Positions 42,063 to 51,292 of a stretch of DNA of 64,000 nt are shown here, one piece after another. A model generated the notes under the pieces. It made no database searches, was not told where the DNA came from, and worked only from the letters and a program-made list of their open reading frames with translations. Position 1 is the first letter of the stretch, and every line of letters begins with the position of its first letter. The stretch lies in assembly GCF_030269125.1 (NCBI RefSeq), contig NZ_BSSM01000010.1:186001-250000 (forward strand), written 5' to 3'. The position numbers and the translations under genes were made by a program. This DNA is from Streptomyces hygroscopicus subsp. hygroscopicus. GTDB lineage: Bacteria > Actinomycetota > Actinomycetes > Streptomycetales > Streptomycetaceae.

Positions 42063-42668
42063 ATGGCTGCGGCCCGGGAGTCCCTGCTGGACGCCGCTTA
42101 CACGGCGCTGGCGCGTCGGCCGTGGTCGGCGGTGCGCATGGTGGAAGTCGCCGCCGCGGCGGGCGTGTCCCGGCAGACCCTGTACAACGAGTTCGGCAGC
42201 AAGGACGGCCTCGCGCGGGCGCTGGTACGGCGGGAGGCCGACGGCTATCTCGCGGGCGTGGAGCGCGCCCTCGCCGGCGCCGGCGGCACCTGGGAGCGGC
42301 TGACCGCCGCCGCCGAGTGGACGGCCGCCGCGGCCCGGGACAACGCGCTGGTACGGGCGTTACTCACCGGCTGCTGGACCGAGCGGCTGCCCGCCCCGCC
42401 CCGGGGCCGCGCACCGACCGCCTCCCCGGTCCCGGCCCAGCGCCGCGCGGAGGCGCCGCTGCCCTCGCCCCGCGACCTCGTACGGATGGTCCGCGACCGC
42501 GCCGTCACCGCGCTGTCCGGACCCGGCACGGGCCCCTCGGCCACCGTCGAACTCGCCCGCTCCTGCGAACTGGCCGTCCGTCTCGCCCTCTCCTGCGTCG
42601 CGGCACCGCCGGGGGAGGGCGGGGTCGCCGAACTGATCCGCGCCGTGGCCCCGCGCCAGACGGTCTGA
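42063..42668 (+). CDS. TetR-family transcriptional regulator
   Basis: 201 residues from ATG 42063, with GGGAGG five bases upstream. The N-terminal helix-turn-helix is clear: AAAAGVSRQTLYNEFGSKDGLARALVRRE (about 28-56). The C-terminal ligand-binding domain contains a Pro-rich loop (about 110-135). The ligand is unknown. It is convergent with a small multidrug transporter gene, whose expression it might control, but no operator could be assigned. Confidence 0.88.
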   Translation: MAAARESLLDAAYTALARRPWSAVRMVEVAAAAGVSRQTLYNEFGSKDGLARALVRREADGYLAGVERALAGAGGTWERLTAAAEWTAAAARDNALVRALLTGCWTERLPAPPRGRAPTASPVPAQRRAEAPLPSPRDLVRMVRDRAVTALSGPGTGPSATVELARSCELAVRLALSCVAAPPGEGGVAELIRAVAPRQTV

Positions 42669-42801
42669 CCCACGCGCCCCGGCGCGCCTCCCGCGGTCCC
42701 GGCGGGCCCCGGGCGGTTTCCGCCCACCGGCGCCGCGGTTCACCCACGGGCGCGGGCGCGACCGGGCCGCCACCCCGTTTCCGGTGCGCCGCGGCGAGGT
42801 C
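42669..42801. other. Convergent intergenic region
   Basis: A GC-rich spacer between the tetR-like and SMR genes. Several short complementary stretches occur, but no single convincing terminator was found. Confidence 0.3.
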
Positions 42802-43125
42802 CTAGCGCGCCGACCCCGACAACTGGAGCCCGATGATCCCCACGATCACGAAGCCGATGGACACGATCTTCAGGGTGGAGGCCACATCGCCGAGGAAGAC
42901 CATGCCGTAGATCGCCGTGCCGGTCGCGCCGATGCCGGTCCAGACGGCGTACGCGGGGCCGACGTCGAGTTTGCGCAGGGACAGGGTCAGGAGGCCGAAG
43001 CTGCCGAGGGCGAAGGCGGCGAAGGCGATGGTCGGCCACAGGCGGGTGAAGCCGTGGGAGAGCTTGAGGCACACGGCGAAGCCGGTCTCCAGTATTCCGG
43101 CCACGATCACCAGCAGCCACGCCAT
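42802..43125 (-). CDS. Small multidrug resistance (SMR) transporter
   Basis: 107 residues from ATG 43125 with GGGAGG seven bases upstream. It has four membrane helices; the essential glutamate is in ILETGFAVCLKLSHGF (Glu13), and the family motif YAVWTGIGATGTA is intact. SMR proteins are proton-coupled dimers that export cationic drugs or guanidinium-type compounds. A CATAAT on the minus strand (43166-43171) may be its -10. A guanidine riboswitch was looked for and not found. Confidence 0.92.
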   Translation of the reverse strand: MAWLLVIVAGILETGFAVCLKLSHGFTRLWPTIAFAAFALGSFGLLTLSLRKLDVGPAYAVWTGIGATGTAIYGMVFLGDVASTLKIVSIGFVIVGIIGLQLSGSAR

Positions 43126-43209
43126 GTGCCGTCCTCCCGTTGATCCGGATCTCCGGTCCGGTGCGATTATGCACTTGCCGCACCGCCGACCGGGCGAACA
43201 ACGCGAAGG

Positions 43210-44220
43210 TCAGTCGCCTTCCGTGCGCTCCCGCGTGGCGAGCAGCCGCCGCAGCGAGTACAGCCGGGCCGGATCCGCGTGCCCCGCCTCCACCCACGCG
43301 TCCAGCGCGCAGTCCGGCTCGTCGTGGCTGCACGCGCGCGGGCAGTCCGCGGTGCCGGGCTCCAGGTCCGGGAAGGCGTGGATGACCCGGGACGGATCGA
43401 CGTGCGCCAGGCCGAAGGAGCGTACGCCCGGGGTGTCGATCACCCAGCCGTCGTCGCCCGCCAGCGGCAGCGCCAGTGCCGACGTGGTGGTGTGCCTGCC
43501 CCGCCCCGTCACCGCGTTGACGTGTCCCGTCGTACGCCGACGGTCCTCGGGGACCAGCGCGTTCACCAGCGTCGTCTTACCGACGCCGGAGTGCCCCACG
43601 AACGCGGTGATCCGGCCGTCCAGCAGCTCCCGCACCCGGTCCGCGGCGTCCCCGTTCTCCAACTCCTCGCGGCTGGTGACCACATAGGGGATGTCCAGAT
43701 CGCCGTACAGCTCCAGCAGCTTGTCCGGCGGTGCCAGGTCCGACTTGGTCATCACCAGCAGGGGTTCGAGGCCGCCGTCGTACGCCGCCACCAGACAGCG
43801 GTCGATCAGACGGGGGCGGGGTTCGGGGTCGGCGAGGGCCGTGACGATCGCCAGCTGGTCCGCGTTGGCGACCACCACGCGCTCGTACGGGTCGTCGTCG
43901 TCCGCCGTGCGCCGCAGCACCGACTCGCGCTCCTGGATCCGCACGATCCGCGCGAGCGTGTCCTTCCTGCCGGACAGATCGCCGACCAGTGCCACCCGGT
44001 CGCCGACCACCGCCGCCTTGCGCCCCAGCTCCCGTGCCTTCATCGCCATCACGACCCGGTCCTCGACCAGGCAGGTCAGCCGCCCCCGGTCCACGGTGAG
44101 GACCAGCCCCTCGGCCGCGTCCTCGTGTTTGGGCCGGATGTTCGTCCTCGGCCGGTTGCCCCTGCGGTTGGGGCGGGTGCGGATGTCGTCCTCGTCGGTG
44201 TGCTTGCCGTAGCGGCGCAT
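43210..44220 (-). CDS. rsgA: Ribosome biogenesis GTPase RsgA
   Basis: 336 residues. The N-terminal OB-fold (about 40-105) precedes a circularly permuted GTPase domain, with the order VTKSDL (G4), then GHSGVGKTTLVNAL (G1), then VIDTPGVRSFGL (G3), and a C-terminal zinc knuckle CPRACSHDEPDC. RsgA helps late maturation of the 30S subunit. It starts nine bases after the aroA stop in the same direction, so both are probably one transcript, a pairing known from other actinobacteria. Confidence 0.94.
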   Translation of the reverse strand: MRRYGKHTDEDDIRTRPNRRGNRPRTNIRPKHEDAAEGLVLTVDRGRLTCLVEDRVVMAMKARELGRKAAVVGDRVALVGDLSGRKDTLARIVRIQERESVLRRTADDDDPYERVVVANADQLAIVTALADPEPRPRLIDRCLVAAYDGGLEPLLVMTKSDLAPPDKLLELYGDLDIPYVVTSREELENGDAADRVRELLDGRITAFVGHSGVGKTTLVNALVPEDRRRTTGHVNAVTGRGRHTTTSALALPLAGDDGWVIDTPGVRSFGLAHVDPSRVIHAFPDLEPGTADCPRACSHDEPDCALDAWVEAGHADPARLYSLRRLLATRERTEGD

Positions 44221-44229
44221 GGCGTGTCC

Positions 44230-45546
44230 CTACTGCCCGAGCATCCCGGTCCACAGCTCGGGGAAGTCCGGCAGGGTCTTCGCCGTCGTCGCGATGTCCT
44301 CGATGCGTACGCCCTCGACCGCCAGGCCGATGATCGCGCCGGCGGTGGCCATGCGGTGGTCCTCGTAGGTGTGGAACGTGCCGCCGTGCAGGGCGCGCGG
44401 GCGGATGTGCAGACCGTCGGCCGTCTCCGTGACGTCGCCGCCGAGTTCGTTGATCTCCTTGGTGAGCGCGGCGAGCCGGTCCGTCTCGTGCAGCCGCAGA
44501 TGGGCCACGCCTCGCAGCGTCGAGGGGGAGTCGGCGAGCGCGGCGACGGCCGCGATGCCCGGGGTCAGCTCGCCGACGTCACCGAGGTCGACGTCGATAC
44601 CGTGGATGGCGCCGGAACCGGTGAACACCAGCCCGAGGTCGGTGAGTTCGCAGGAACCGCCCATCTCGGTGAAGATCTCCCGCAGCCGGTCACCCGGCTG
44701 GGTGGTGCGCTCCGGCCAGTCCGGGATCAGCACCTTGCCGCCGGTCACCAGGGCCGCCGCAAGGAAGGGCTGCGCGTTGGACAGGTCCGGCTCGATCGTC
44801 AGGTCCCGGCCGAGCAGCGCGCCGGGCGTCACCCGCCACACGTTCGGCTCGCCGCCCGACTCGGGGGTGTCCACCTGGGCGCCGACCGCGCGCAGCATGT
44901 CCACCGTCATCCGGATGTGCGGCATGGACGGCAGGCTCGCGCCGGTGTGCCGGACCTCGACGCCCTGGTTGAAGCGGGGGCCCGAGAGCAGGAGCGCGGA
45001 GACGAACTGCGAGGAGGACGACGCGTCGATCGACACCGGGCCGCCGTCCAGCGCCCCGCCGCCGTGCACGGTCAGCGGCAGCGCGCCCCGGCCGTCGTCG
45101 TCGATGCGCGCGCCGAGCCGGCGCAGCGCGTCGATCACGCCGTGCAGGGGACGCTCGTACGACCGCGGGTCCCCGTCGAACCGGACGGGACCGTCGGCCA
45201 GCGTGGCCACCGGCGGCAGGAACCGCATCACGGTGCCCGCGTTGCCGACGTCCACCGTGGCCGGGCCGTGCAGACCGGTCGGCAGCACCCGCCACGCCTC
45301 GCCGGTGCCGTCCGGGCCGACGCCCTCCTCGATCTCGACGCCCATCGCGCGCAGCGCGCCCGCCATCAGCAGGGTGTCCCGGGAGCGCAGCGGGCGGCGC
45401 AGCCAGCCGGGCTCGGAGGCGAGGGCGGCCAGCACCAGGGCGCGGTTGGTGACCGACTTGGACCCCGGCACGTGGACGGTGGCGTCGACGGCGCCGCTCG
45501 CGTGCGGAGCGGGCCAGAGGGCGGAGGAGGCGGTGTTCGGGGCCAT
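44230..45546 (-). CDS. aroA: 3-phosphoshikimate 1-carboxyvinyltransferase (EPSP synthase)
   Basis: 438 residues. The N-terminal signature VPGSKSVTNRALVLAALA (about 26-43), GNAGTVMRFLPP (about 100), and later DHRMATAGAIIGL are those of EPSP synthases. The enzyme joins shikimate 3-phosphate and phosphoenolpyruvate in the sixth step of aromatic amino acid synthesis. TATAAA ends eight bases before ATG 45546, an unusually A/T-rich hexamer for this genome and consistent with a leaderless mRNA. rsgA follows nine bases after its stop. Confidence 0.95.
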   Translation of the reverse strand: MAPNTASSALWPAPHASGAVDATVHVPGSKSVTNRALVLAALASEPGWLRRPLRSRDTLLMAGALRAMGVEIEEGVGPDGTGEAWRVLPTGLHGPATVDVGNAGTVMRFLPPVATLADGPVRFDGDPRSYERPLHGVIDALRRLGARIDDDGRGALPLTVHGGGALDGGPVSIDASSSSQFVSALLLSGPRFNQGVEVRHTGASLPSMPHIRMTVDMLRAVGAQVDTPESGGEPNVWRVTPGALLGRDLTIEPDLSNAQPFLAAALVTGGKVLIPDWPERTTQPGDRLREIFTEMGGSCELTDLGLVFTGSGAIHGIDVDLGDVGELTPGIAAVAALADSPSTLRGVAHLRLHETDRLAALTKEINELGGDVTETADGLHIRPRALHGGTFHTYEDHRMATAGAIIGLAVEGVRIEDIATTAKTLPDFPELWTGMLGQ

Positions 45547-45798
45547 GGGCCCACTTTATAAGGAGGGCAGGGGCTCAACCTTCCGGCGTCCGCCGCCGCT
45601 GCCGTCGCGAGGAGCCCCGGACACCCTCGCCAGAAGCCCCGGACACCGAGGCGAGGAGCCCCGGAAACCGGCCGCGAGTGACTCCGGACGACCGGCGGCC
45701 GACCATCTCCGGACCTCTCGGCGGCCGGCCGACCCGGGCCTCCCGTGGCCGACCGGATGTCCGCGGCCGACGCCCCTGGCCCACGGCAGCCGGTGTCC
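45547..45798. repeat. Intergenic region with short direct repeats
   Basis: GAGGAGCCCCGG-type units recur at about 45609, 45631 and 45653, each followed by AACC or ACACC. Further along, CCGGCGGCCGACC-like words recur. The sequence lies between the aroA start and the stop of the M50 gene. No gene is seen. Confidence 0.6.
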
Positions 45799-46521
45799 TC
45801 AGACCCTCAGCAGCCAGCGCCCCCCGCCGATCAGCGAGCACAGCGACACCGCGTGGAACAGGAACAGCCACAGCCCCGCCGGGACATGCGTCAGCCGCGA
45901 CAACTGGTCCGCGTCCGAGTCCCCGGCCCGGCCCCGTATCCGCTTGGCCTGGAGCTCGAACGGCGGCCGTACGCCCCCGAACAGCAGGAACCACACCACC
46001 GCGTACGCGAACGCCGCCTGCACCTGCGGCCCCGTGAGCCAGGACACCAGCAGGAACGCCCCGCCCGCGAGCACCACGGTCAGCACGCCGTACGCGTTGC
46101 GGATCATCACCAGCATCACCGCCAGCAGGGCCGTGGCCGCCCACAGCAGCAGCGTGATGCGGCCCGCGGCGAGCAGCGCGGCGCCGCCGAGACCGAGCAG
46201 CGAGGGGGCGGTGTAGCCCGCGGCCGCGGTGAGGATCATGCCGAGCCCGTACGGCTTGCCCCGGCTCACCGTGAGCCCGCTGGTGTCCGAGTGCAGCCGG
46301 ATGCCGGTGAGCTGCCGGCCGGTGAGCAGGGCGATCAGCCCGTGGCCGCCCTCGTGCGCGATGGTGATCGCGTTGCGCGACACCCGCCACAGCTGATGCG
46401 GTACGACCACCACGAGCGCGGCGGCCAGGGTGGCGAGCACCACCCAGAGGTCGGGGTCGGGCTGGATACCGGTGAGCCGGTCCCAGAGACCGGGCAGCGC
46501 GAGGGCGGCGAGGCTGTCCAT
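45799..46521 (-). CDS. M50B-like membrane zinc metalloprotease
   Basis: 240 residues from ATG 46521. The metal-binding HEGGH (His56 to His60) lies in a membrane-associated helix, followed by several hydrophobic segments. This matches the short actinobacterial M50-type family. It may cut membrane proteins within the bilayer; no substrate is known, and no PDZ domain is present. It is divergent from the SRAP gene, 50 bases apart. Confidence 0.84.
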   Translation of the reverse strand: MDSLAALALPGLWDRLTGIQPDPDLWVVLATLAAALVVVVPHQLWRVSRNAITIAHEGGHGLIALLTGRQLTGIRLHSDTSGLTVSRGKPYGLGMILTAAAGYTAPSLLGLGGAALLAAGRITLLLWAATALLAVMLVMIRNAYGVLTVVLAGGAFLLVSWLTGPQVQAAFAYAVVWFLLFGGVRPPFELQAKRIRGRAGDSDADQLSRLTHVPAGLWLFLFHAVSLCSLIGGGRWLLRV

Positions 46522-46571
46522 GTGTCCGAGTGGCTCCCTGGTGTCGTGCGGAGTCTGGCAGTGTGGCACGT

Positions 46572-47387
46572 ATGTGCGGACGGTATGCAGCCAGTCGTAG
46601 GCCCGAGGACCTCGCCGGAATCTTCGGGATCGAGAAGTGGGACGCCGAGGAGACCCTGGAGCCGGACTACAACGTGGCCCCCACCAAAGAGGTCCACGCC
46701 GTGCTCGACCGTCCTGTGAAAGACGCGGACTCCCCGCGTCCGGTTCGCCAGCTGCGCAAGCTCAGGTGGGGGCTGGTGCCGTCCTGGTCCAAGACTCCCG
46801 AGGGCGGCGCCCGGATGATCAACGCGCGCGCGGAGACGGTGCACGAGAAGCCGTCCTACCGCCGCGCCTTCGCCGCCCGCCGCTGCATCCTGCCCGCCGA
46901 CGGCTACTACGAGTGGGTGACCGGCGAGCAGGAGCGGGACCTGGAGGTCGAGGGCAGGAGGAAGCGGCCCCGCAAGCAGCCGTACTTCGTGCTGCCCGCC
47001 GACGGCTCGGTGTTCGCGATGGCCGGCCTGTACGAGTTCTGGCGCGACCGCACCCTGCCCGACGACCACCCCCACGCCTGGTGGGTCACCTGCTCGGTGA
47101 TCACCACGGAGGCCGAGCGGACCCCGCTGGCCGTCGCTCCCGCCGACGGCCCGCGTTCGCTCGCCGACATCCACCCCCGGATGCCGCTGATGCTCACCCC
47201 GGACCGGTGGGACGCCTGGCTCGACCCCTCCCGCACCGACCCCGACGACCTGCGGGCGCTGCTCGCCCCGCCCCCGCCGGGGCTGATGCGCGCCTACCCG
47301 GTCGCCACCGCGGTCAGCAACGTCCGCAACAACGGACCGGAGCTGCTCAAGGAGCTGGAAGCGCCGGAAGAGGGCACACTCTTCTAG
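46572..47387 (+). CDS. SOS response-associated peptidase (SRAP/HMCES, YedK family)
   Basis: 271 residues. The protein starts MCGRYA, so Cys2 becomes the catalytic N-terminal residue after Met removal. NVAPT, GARMINARAET and CILPADGYYEW, and the late His in IHPRMPLML, are all family residues. SRAP proteins form a covalent bond with abasic sites in single-stranded DNA and protect them from cleavage. It is next to a hydrolase gene with a one-base gap, so both are co-transcribed. Confidence 0.93.
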   Translation: MCGRYAASRRPEDLAGIFGIEKWDAEETLEPDYNVAPTKEVHAVLDRPVKDADSPRPVRQLRKLRWGLVPSWSKTPEGGARMINARAETVHEKPSYRRAFAARRCILPADGYYEWVTGEQERDLEVEGRRKRPRKQPYFVLPADGSVFAMAGLYEFWRDRTLPDDHPHAWWVTCSVITTEAERTPLAVAPADGPRSLADIHPRMPLMLTPDRWDAWLDPSRTDPDDLRALLAPPPPGLMRAYPVATAVSNVRNNGPELLKELEAPEEGTLF

Positions 47388-47388
47388 C

Positions 47389-48015
47389 GTGATCGAGATT
47401 GTGGAGACCGACGCCGGAACCGCCCGCATCACCTGGTACCGGGCGACCGATCCCAGGCTCGTCCTCGCGCTGGGCCACGGCGCGGGCGGCGGCATCGAGG
47501 CGCGCGACCTCCAGGCGCTCGCCGGGACCCTCCCGCGGCACGGCGTGCACGTGGCGCTCGTCGAGCAGCCCTGGCGGGTGGCGGGCAAGAAGGTGGCGCC
47601 CGCCCCGAAGACGCTGGACGCCGGGTGGCGCGGCATCTGGCCCGCGCTGGCCGGCATGGAGCTGCCGGTGATCTCCGGCGGGCGCAGCGCCGGCGCCCGC
47701 GTCGCCTGCCGCACGGCCACCGAACTGGGCGCCCGTGCCGTCCTCGCCCTGAGCTTCCCGCTGCACCCGCCGGGCAAGCCCGAGAAGTCCCGCGCACAGG
47801 AGCTGCTGGGCACCGGCGTGCCCACCCTCGTCGTGCAGGGCGGAAACGACCCCTTCGGCAAGCCCGCCGAGTTCCCCGAGGGCGGCTTCCGGCTGGTCGA
47901 GGTGCCGGACGCCGACCACGGCTTCGCGATCCCCAAGCGCGCCGGGATCGACCAGGAACGGGCCCTGGCGATCATCACCGACGGTGTCGTGGGGTGGACC
48001 GCGTCACTCGGGTGA
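47389..48015 (+). CDS. Small alpha/beta hydrolase (dienelactone hydrolase-like)
   Basis: 208 residues from GTG 47389, one base after the SRAP stop. LGHGAGGG near residue 29, the nucleophile elbow GGRSAGAR (Ser near 105), GGNDPFG with the acid, and DADHGF with the catalytic His complete a triad. The substrate is unknown; the tight coupling to the SRAP gene suggests co-expression but not necessarily shared function. The sigma-R promoter of sigR begins right after its stop. Confidence 0.85.
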
Positions 48016-48021
48016 CGGGCG

Positions 48022-48047
48022 GGAATGCCGCGCGGCGCAGCGCTGTT
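48022..48047 (+). promoter_or_regulatory. Sigma-R autoregulatory promoter (sigRp2)
   Basis: GGGAAT, 18 bases, GTT: GGAAT at 48022-48026 and GTT at 48045-48047, an exact match to the sigma-R consensus. It is upstream of the long in-frame extension of sigR, as in S. coelicolor sigRp2, which makes the longer unstable isoform. Confidence 0.92.
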
Positions 48048-48267
48048 GTGACGCACAGAAGTGCTGAGGCCTCGGCACCGACGTCGTGGGAAGGGATCCG
48101 CCGCATGGGTTCGACCATCTGCCCGCCCGCCGCCCACCACCCTGGTGGGGACGCGCTGCGCGCGGCACCTGTTGAATCCCGTCAGACCAGTACCGACCTG
48201 GACTGGACGGTGCTCCACGCGCCCAGGACCGCCTCAATTCGAGGGGCGGCGGGTACGGGTCGTGTTC

Positions 48268-48273
48268 TATCCT
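48268..48273 (+). promoter_or_regulatory. Possible second sigR promoter (-10 TATCCT)
   Basis: TATCCT lies about 48 bases before the main sigR start. The -35 is poor, but CAATTC (48235-48240) lies just upstream of where it should be, in the style of a WblC-dependent promoter. This is a weak assignment made by analogy with the constitutive/antibiotic-induced sigRp1. Confidence 0.35.
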
Positions 48274-48320
48274 CCGAATCGAGTGGGGCCGCTCTCGGTC
48301 CTGCCCGGGATCTTGAGGAG

Positions 48321-49016
48321 GTGGGTCCGGTCACTGGGACCGACGCGGGGACCGACAACGGCCAGGCGGAGCAGCCCGAGGGCCGGGGCACGAGCGCGGA
48401 GGCGTCCTCCGAGTCGACCGCAGAGCGCAGCGCGCGCTTCGAGCGGGACGCGCTCGAATTCCTCGACCAGATGTACTCGGCCGCCCTGCGCATGACGCGC
48501 AACCCGGCCGACGCCGAGGACCTCGTGCAGGAGACGTACGCCAAGGCATACGCCTCCTTCCACCAGTTCCGCGAGGGCACCAACCTCAAGGCGTGGCTGT
48601 ACCGGATCCTCACCAACACGTTCATCAACTCGTACCGCAAGAAGCAGCGCGAGCCCCAGCGCTCCGCCGCGGAGGAGATCGAGGACTGGCAGCTCGCCCG
48701 TGCCGAGTCGCACATGTCGACGGGGCTGCGCTCCGCCGAGTCGCAGGCGCTCGACCATCTGCCCGACTCGGACGTGAAGGAAGCGCTCCAGGCGATCCCC
48801 GAGGAGTTCCGCATCGCCGTGTATCTCGCGGATGTGGAGGGGTTTGCCTACAAGGAGATCGCGGACATCATGGGGACACCCATCGGTACGGTGATGTCCC
48901 GGCTGCACCGGGGCCGCCGTCAACTGCGCGGCATGCTGGAGGACTACGCCCGTGAGCGCGGGCTGGTCCCGGCGGGCGCCGGAGAGTCGGACGAAGCGAA
49001 AGGCTCGGGCTCATGA
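48321..49016 (+). CDS. sigR: ECF sigma factor SigR (thiol-oxidative stress)
   Basis: 231 residues from GTG 48321; an in-frame upstream region stays open and offers ATG 48105 (72 extra residues) and other starts, matching the known longer isoform sigma-R'. Sigma region 2 spans about 55-120 ([55 protein letters not shown]) and region 4 about 165-215 ([38 protein letters not shown]). SigR directs genes for thioredoxin, mycothiol and protein quality control after disulfide stress. The rsrA start overlaps its stop by four bases. Orthologous to SCO5216. Confidence 0.95.
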
Positions 49017-49315
49017 GCTGCGGAGAGCCGCACGAGACGGACTGCGGTGAGGTCCTCGACCATCTGTACGAGTTCCTCGACAGCGAGATGCCGGACGTCG
49101 ATCGCGACAAGTTCCGGCACCACTTCGAGGAGTGCTCGCCGTGCCTGGAGAAGTACGGGCTGGAGCAGGCCGTGAAGAAGCTGGTCAAGCGCTGCTGCGG
49201 CCATGACGACGTGCCCGCGGACCTGCGTGCCAAGGTCATGGGGCGGCTCGAACTGCTCCGCTCCGGGCAGCCCGCGCCCGACCGCGACGTCACCAGCACG
49301 GCCAAGGACAGCTGA
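49013..49315 (+). CDS. rsrA: Zinc-binding anti-sigma factor RsrA
   Basis: 100 residues, overlapping sigR by ATGA. It has the ZAS motif H37-x3-C41-x2-C44 (HHFEECSPC) plus Cys3, Cys11, Cys61 and Cys62, the set involved in zinc binding and in the redox-sensing disulfide. In the reduced state RsrA holds SigR; oxidation releases it. All key residues are present, so the switch should work. Orthologous to SCO5217. Confidence 0.95.
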
Positions 49316-49528
49316 GCCCCGCCCCGCACACCGTGTTCCCCGGACACCCGCCGAGCCCCGCCCGGTTCCGCGTCGGCGAGACGTACGGCACTGTCTGATC
49401 CCGCCCGCACCTGGGTAACCCATGGGTAATGAGCGCCGTTCCCACCGCACGTGGTTGGATGCGAGGGAGAGGGCGCCCGGGGGCGAAGCCAGCCCACTGT
49501 GCGGAACTGGAACTGGCAGGCGGGAATC

Positions 49529-50509
49529 GTGAGGATCTTCGGCAAGGGACGGCACCGGCCCTCCGCCTCCTGGCGGCAGGCCACCGACCGCGCGTTCACG
49601 CTCATCGGCGACGGCCGGTACGAGGACGCGGGCGAACTGCTGACCCGCGCCGCCGATCTGGAGCCCTGGCTGTCGGAGTCCTGGTTCAACCTCGCGCTGC
49701 TGCACAAGTTCCGGCACGACTGGGAGCAGGCCCGCGCCGCCGGGCTGCGCGCCGTGGCCCTGCTCGACCGCGAGACGGGCGCGCCCGACTGGTGGAACGT
49801 GGGCATCGCCGCGACCGCCCTCCAGGACTGGCCGCTGGCCCGCCGCGCCTGGCAGGCGTACGGCCTGAGGGTGCCCGGGGGCGCGACCGCCGCCGGGGAG
49901 CCGCTCGGCATGGAGCTGGGCAGCGCGGCCGTACGGCTCTCTCCCGAGGGGGAGGCCGAGGTGGTGTGGGGCCGTCGGCTGGACCCCGCGCGCATCGAGG
50001 TGCTGTCCATCCCGCTGCCCTCCTCGGGGCGGCGCTGGGGCGAGGTCGTGCTGCACGACGGGGTCCCGCACGGGGAGCGCACCACGTCCGCCGGGCACAG
50101 CTACCCCGTCTTCGACGAGATCGAGCTGTGGGCGCCCTCGCCCGTGCCCACCTGGGTGGTCCTCCTGGAGGCGGCCACCGAGGCGGACCGGGACGCGCTG
50201 GAGCAGCTGGCCGCGGACGCCGGGTTCGCCGCGGAGGACTGGTCGTCCTCGGTGCGGCTGCTGTGCCGGATGTGCAGCGAGTCCCGGATGCCCTCGGACG
50301 AGGGCGAGGGGGAGCACCTCGACCCGCACGACCACAGCGAACCCGGTCACCCCGGACCCCTCGGCCACCGCACGGACGGACAGCTGTGGGTGCCAGAGCG
50401 GGAGTGCGGGGTGGCGGCGCCGCCCTCGCTGGTGCGGGGGCTGCTCGACGGCTGGGTCGCGGACAGTCCGGATTCGAGGGACTGGCGGGACCTGGAAGAG
50501 GTTTGCTGA
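49529..50509 (+). CDS. Tetratricopeptide-repeat protein
   Basis: 326 residues from GTG 49529 with GGGA close upstream; earlier in-frame starts lack support. TPR-like helices occupy about 15-110 (AFTLIGDGRYEDAGELLTRA, SWFNLALLHKFRHDWEQARA, WWNVGIAATALQDWPLARRA). The rest is a mixed alpha/beta domain, with RIEVLSIPLPSSGRRWGE and an acidic His-rich loop near 280. No enzyme motif is seen. The gene is conserved beside rsrA in Streptomyces but with no known role. Confidence 0.82.
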   Translation: MRIFGKGRHRPSASWRQATDRAFTLIGDGRYEDAGELLTRAADLEPWLSESWFNLALLHKFRHDWEQARAAGLRAVALLDRETGAPDWWNVGIAATALQDWPLARRAWQAYGLRVPGGATAAGEPLGMELGSAAVRLSPEGEAEVVWGRRLDPARIEVLSIPLPSSGRRWGEVVLHDGVPHGERTTSAGHSYPVFDEIELWAPSPVPTWVVLLEAATEADRDALEQLAADAGFAAEDWSSSVRLLCRMCSESRMPSDEGEGEHLDPHDHSEPGHPGPLGHRTDGQLWVPERECGVAAPPSLVRGLLDGWVADSPDSRDWRDLEEVC

Positions 50510-50582
50510 GCAGCCGGTGACCGGCCACCTTTAGGCTGTACCCGCAGAATTTTCCAGGCTTGCAGGAAGGCGTACGTCGGTC

Positions 50583-51233
50583 ATGGCGCAGCAGGACACC
50601 GATCAGCAGCACGCGGGCGTGCTCCCCGTCGACGACGACGGCTATGTCGTGGACACGGAGGACTGCGAGGGGCGCGAGAAGGCCTGGCGGGAGAGCGGGA
50701 CCTCGCGGCCGATCACGGTCGTCGGCAACCCGGTCCTGCACAAGGAGTGCAGGGACGTCACGGAGTTCGGCGAGGAGCTGCGGCAGCTGGTCGCCGACAT
50801 GTTCGCCAGCCAGCGCACCGCCGAGGGCGTGGGCCTGGCCGCGAACCAGATCGGCGTCGACCTGAAGGTCTTCGTCTACGACTGCCAGGACGACGAGGGC
50901 ACCCGGCACGTCGGCGTGGTGTGCAACCCGAAGCTGGTCGAGCTGCCCGCCGAGCGGCGCCGGCTCGACGACAACAACGAGGGCTGCCTGTCGGTGCCCG
51001 GGGCCTACGCCGAGCTGGCGCGCCCCGACTACGCCGAGGTGACCGGTCAGGACGAGCAGGGCAACCCGATCAAGGTCCGCGGCACCGGATACTTCGCTCG
51101 GTGTTTGCAGCATGAGACCGACCATCTCTACGGCTACCTGTACATCGACCGGCTGTCCAAGCGCGACCGCAAGGACGCGCTGCGGCAGATGGCCGAGAAC
51201 GAGCCGCGCTACCCCGTGGTCGCCAACGACTGA
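50583..51233 (+). CDS. def: Peptide deformylase
   Basis: 216 residues. All three deformylase motifs are intact: GVGLAANQIG (about 83-92), EGCLSVPG (about 139) with the metal Cys, and QHETDHL (about 180) with the HExxH-type site. The N-terminal 40 residues are an acidic extension not found in short deformylases. It removes the formyl group from new proteins. TAGGCT at about 50533-50538 may be the -10. A T-rich terminator follows. Confidence 0.95.
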   Translation: MAQQDTDQQHAGVLPVDDDGYVVDTEDCEGREKAWRESGTSRPITVVGNPVLHKECRDVTEFGEELRQLVADMFASQRTAEGVGLAANQIGVDLKVFVYDCQDDEGTRHVGVVCNPKLVELPAERRRLDDNNEGCLSVPGAYAELARPDYAEVTGQDEQGNPIKVRGTGYFARCLQHETDHLYGYLYIDRLSKRDRKDALRQMAENEPRYPVVAND

Positions 51234-51249
51234 CGTCCGCCGGGCCGTT

Positions 51250-51292
51250 GGGCGCCCCGCCGGGAACACTCCGGCCGGGCGCCCTTCTTCTT
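51250..51292 (+). terminator. Intrinsic terminator after def
   Basis: A 14-base stem with one mismatch (51250-51263 with 51271-51284) is followed by TTCTTCTTG, a T-rich tail. It starts 17 bases after the stop. Confidence 0.85.

Noticed and set aside
43126..43209. Guanidine-type riboswitch before the SMR transporter
   Set aside because: ACGG occurs twice, but neither copy sits in the loop of a stable hairpin, and no other class I or III features were seen.
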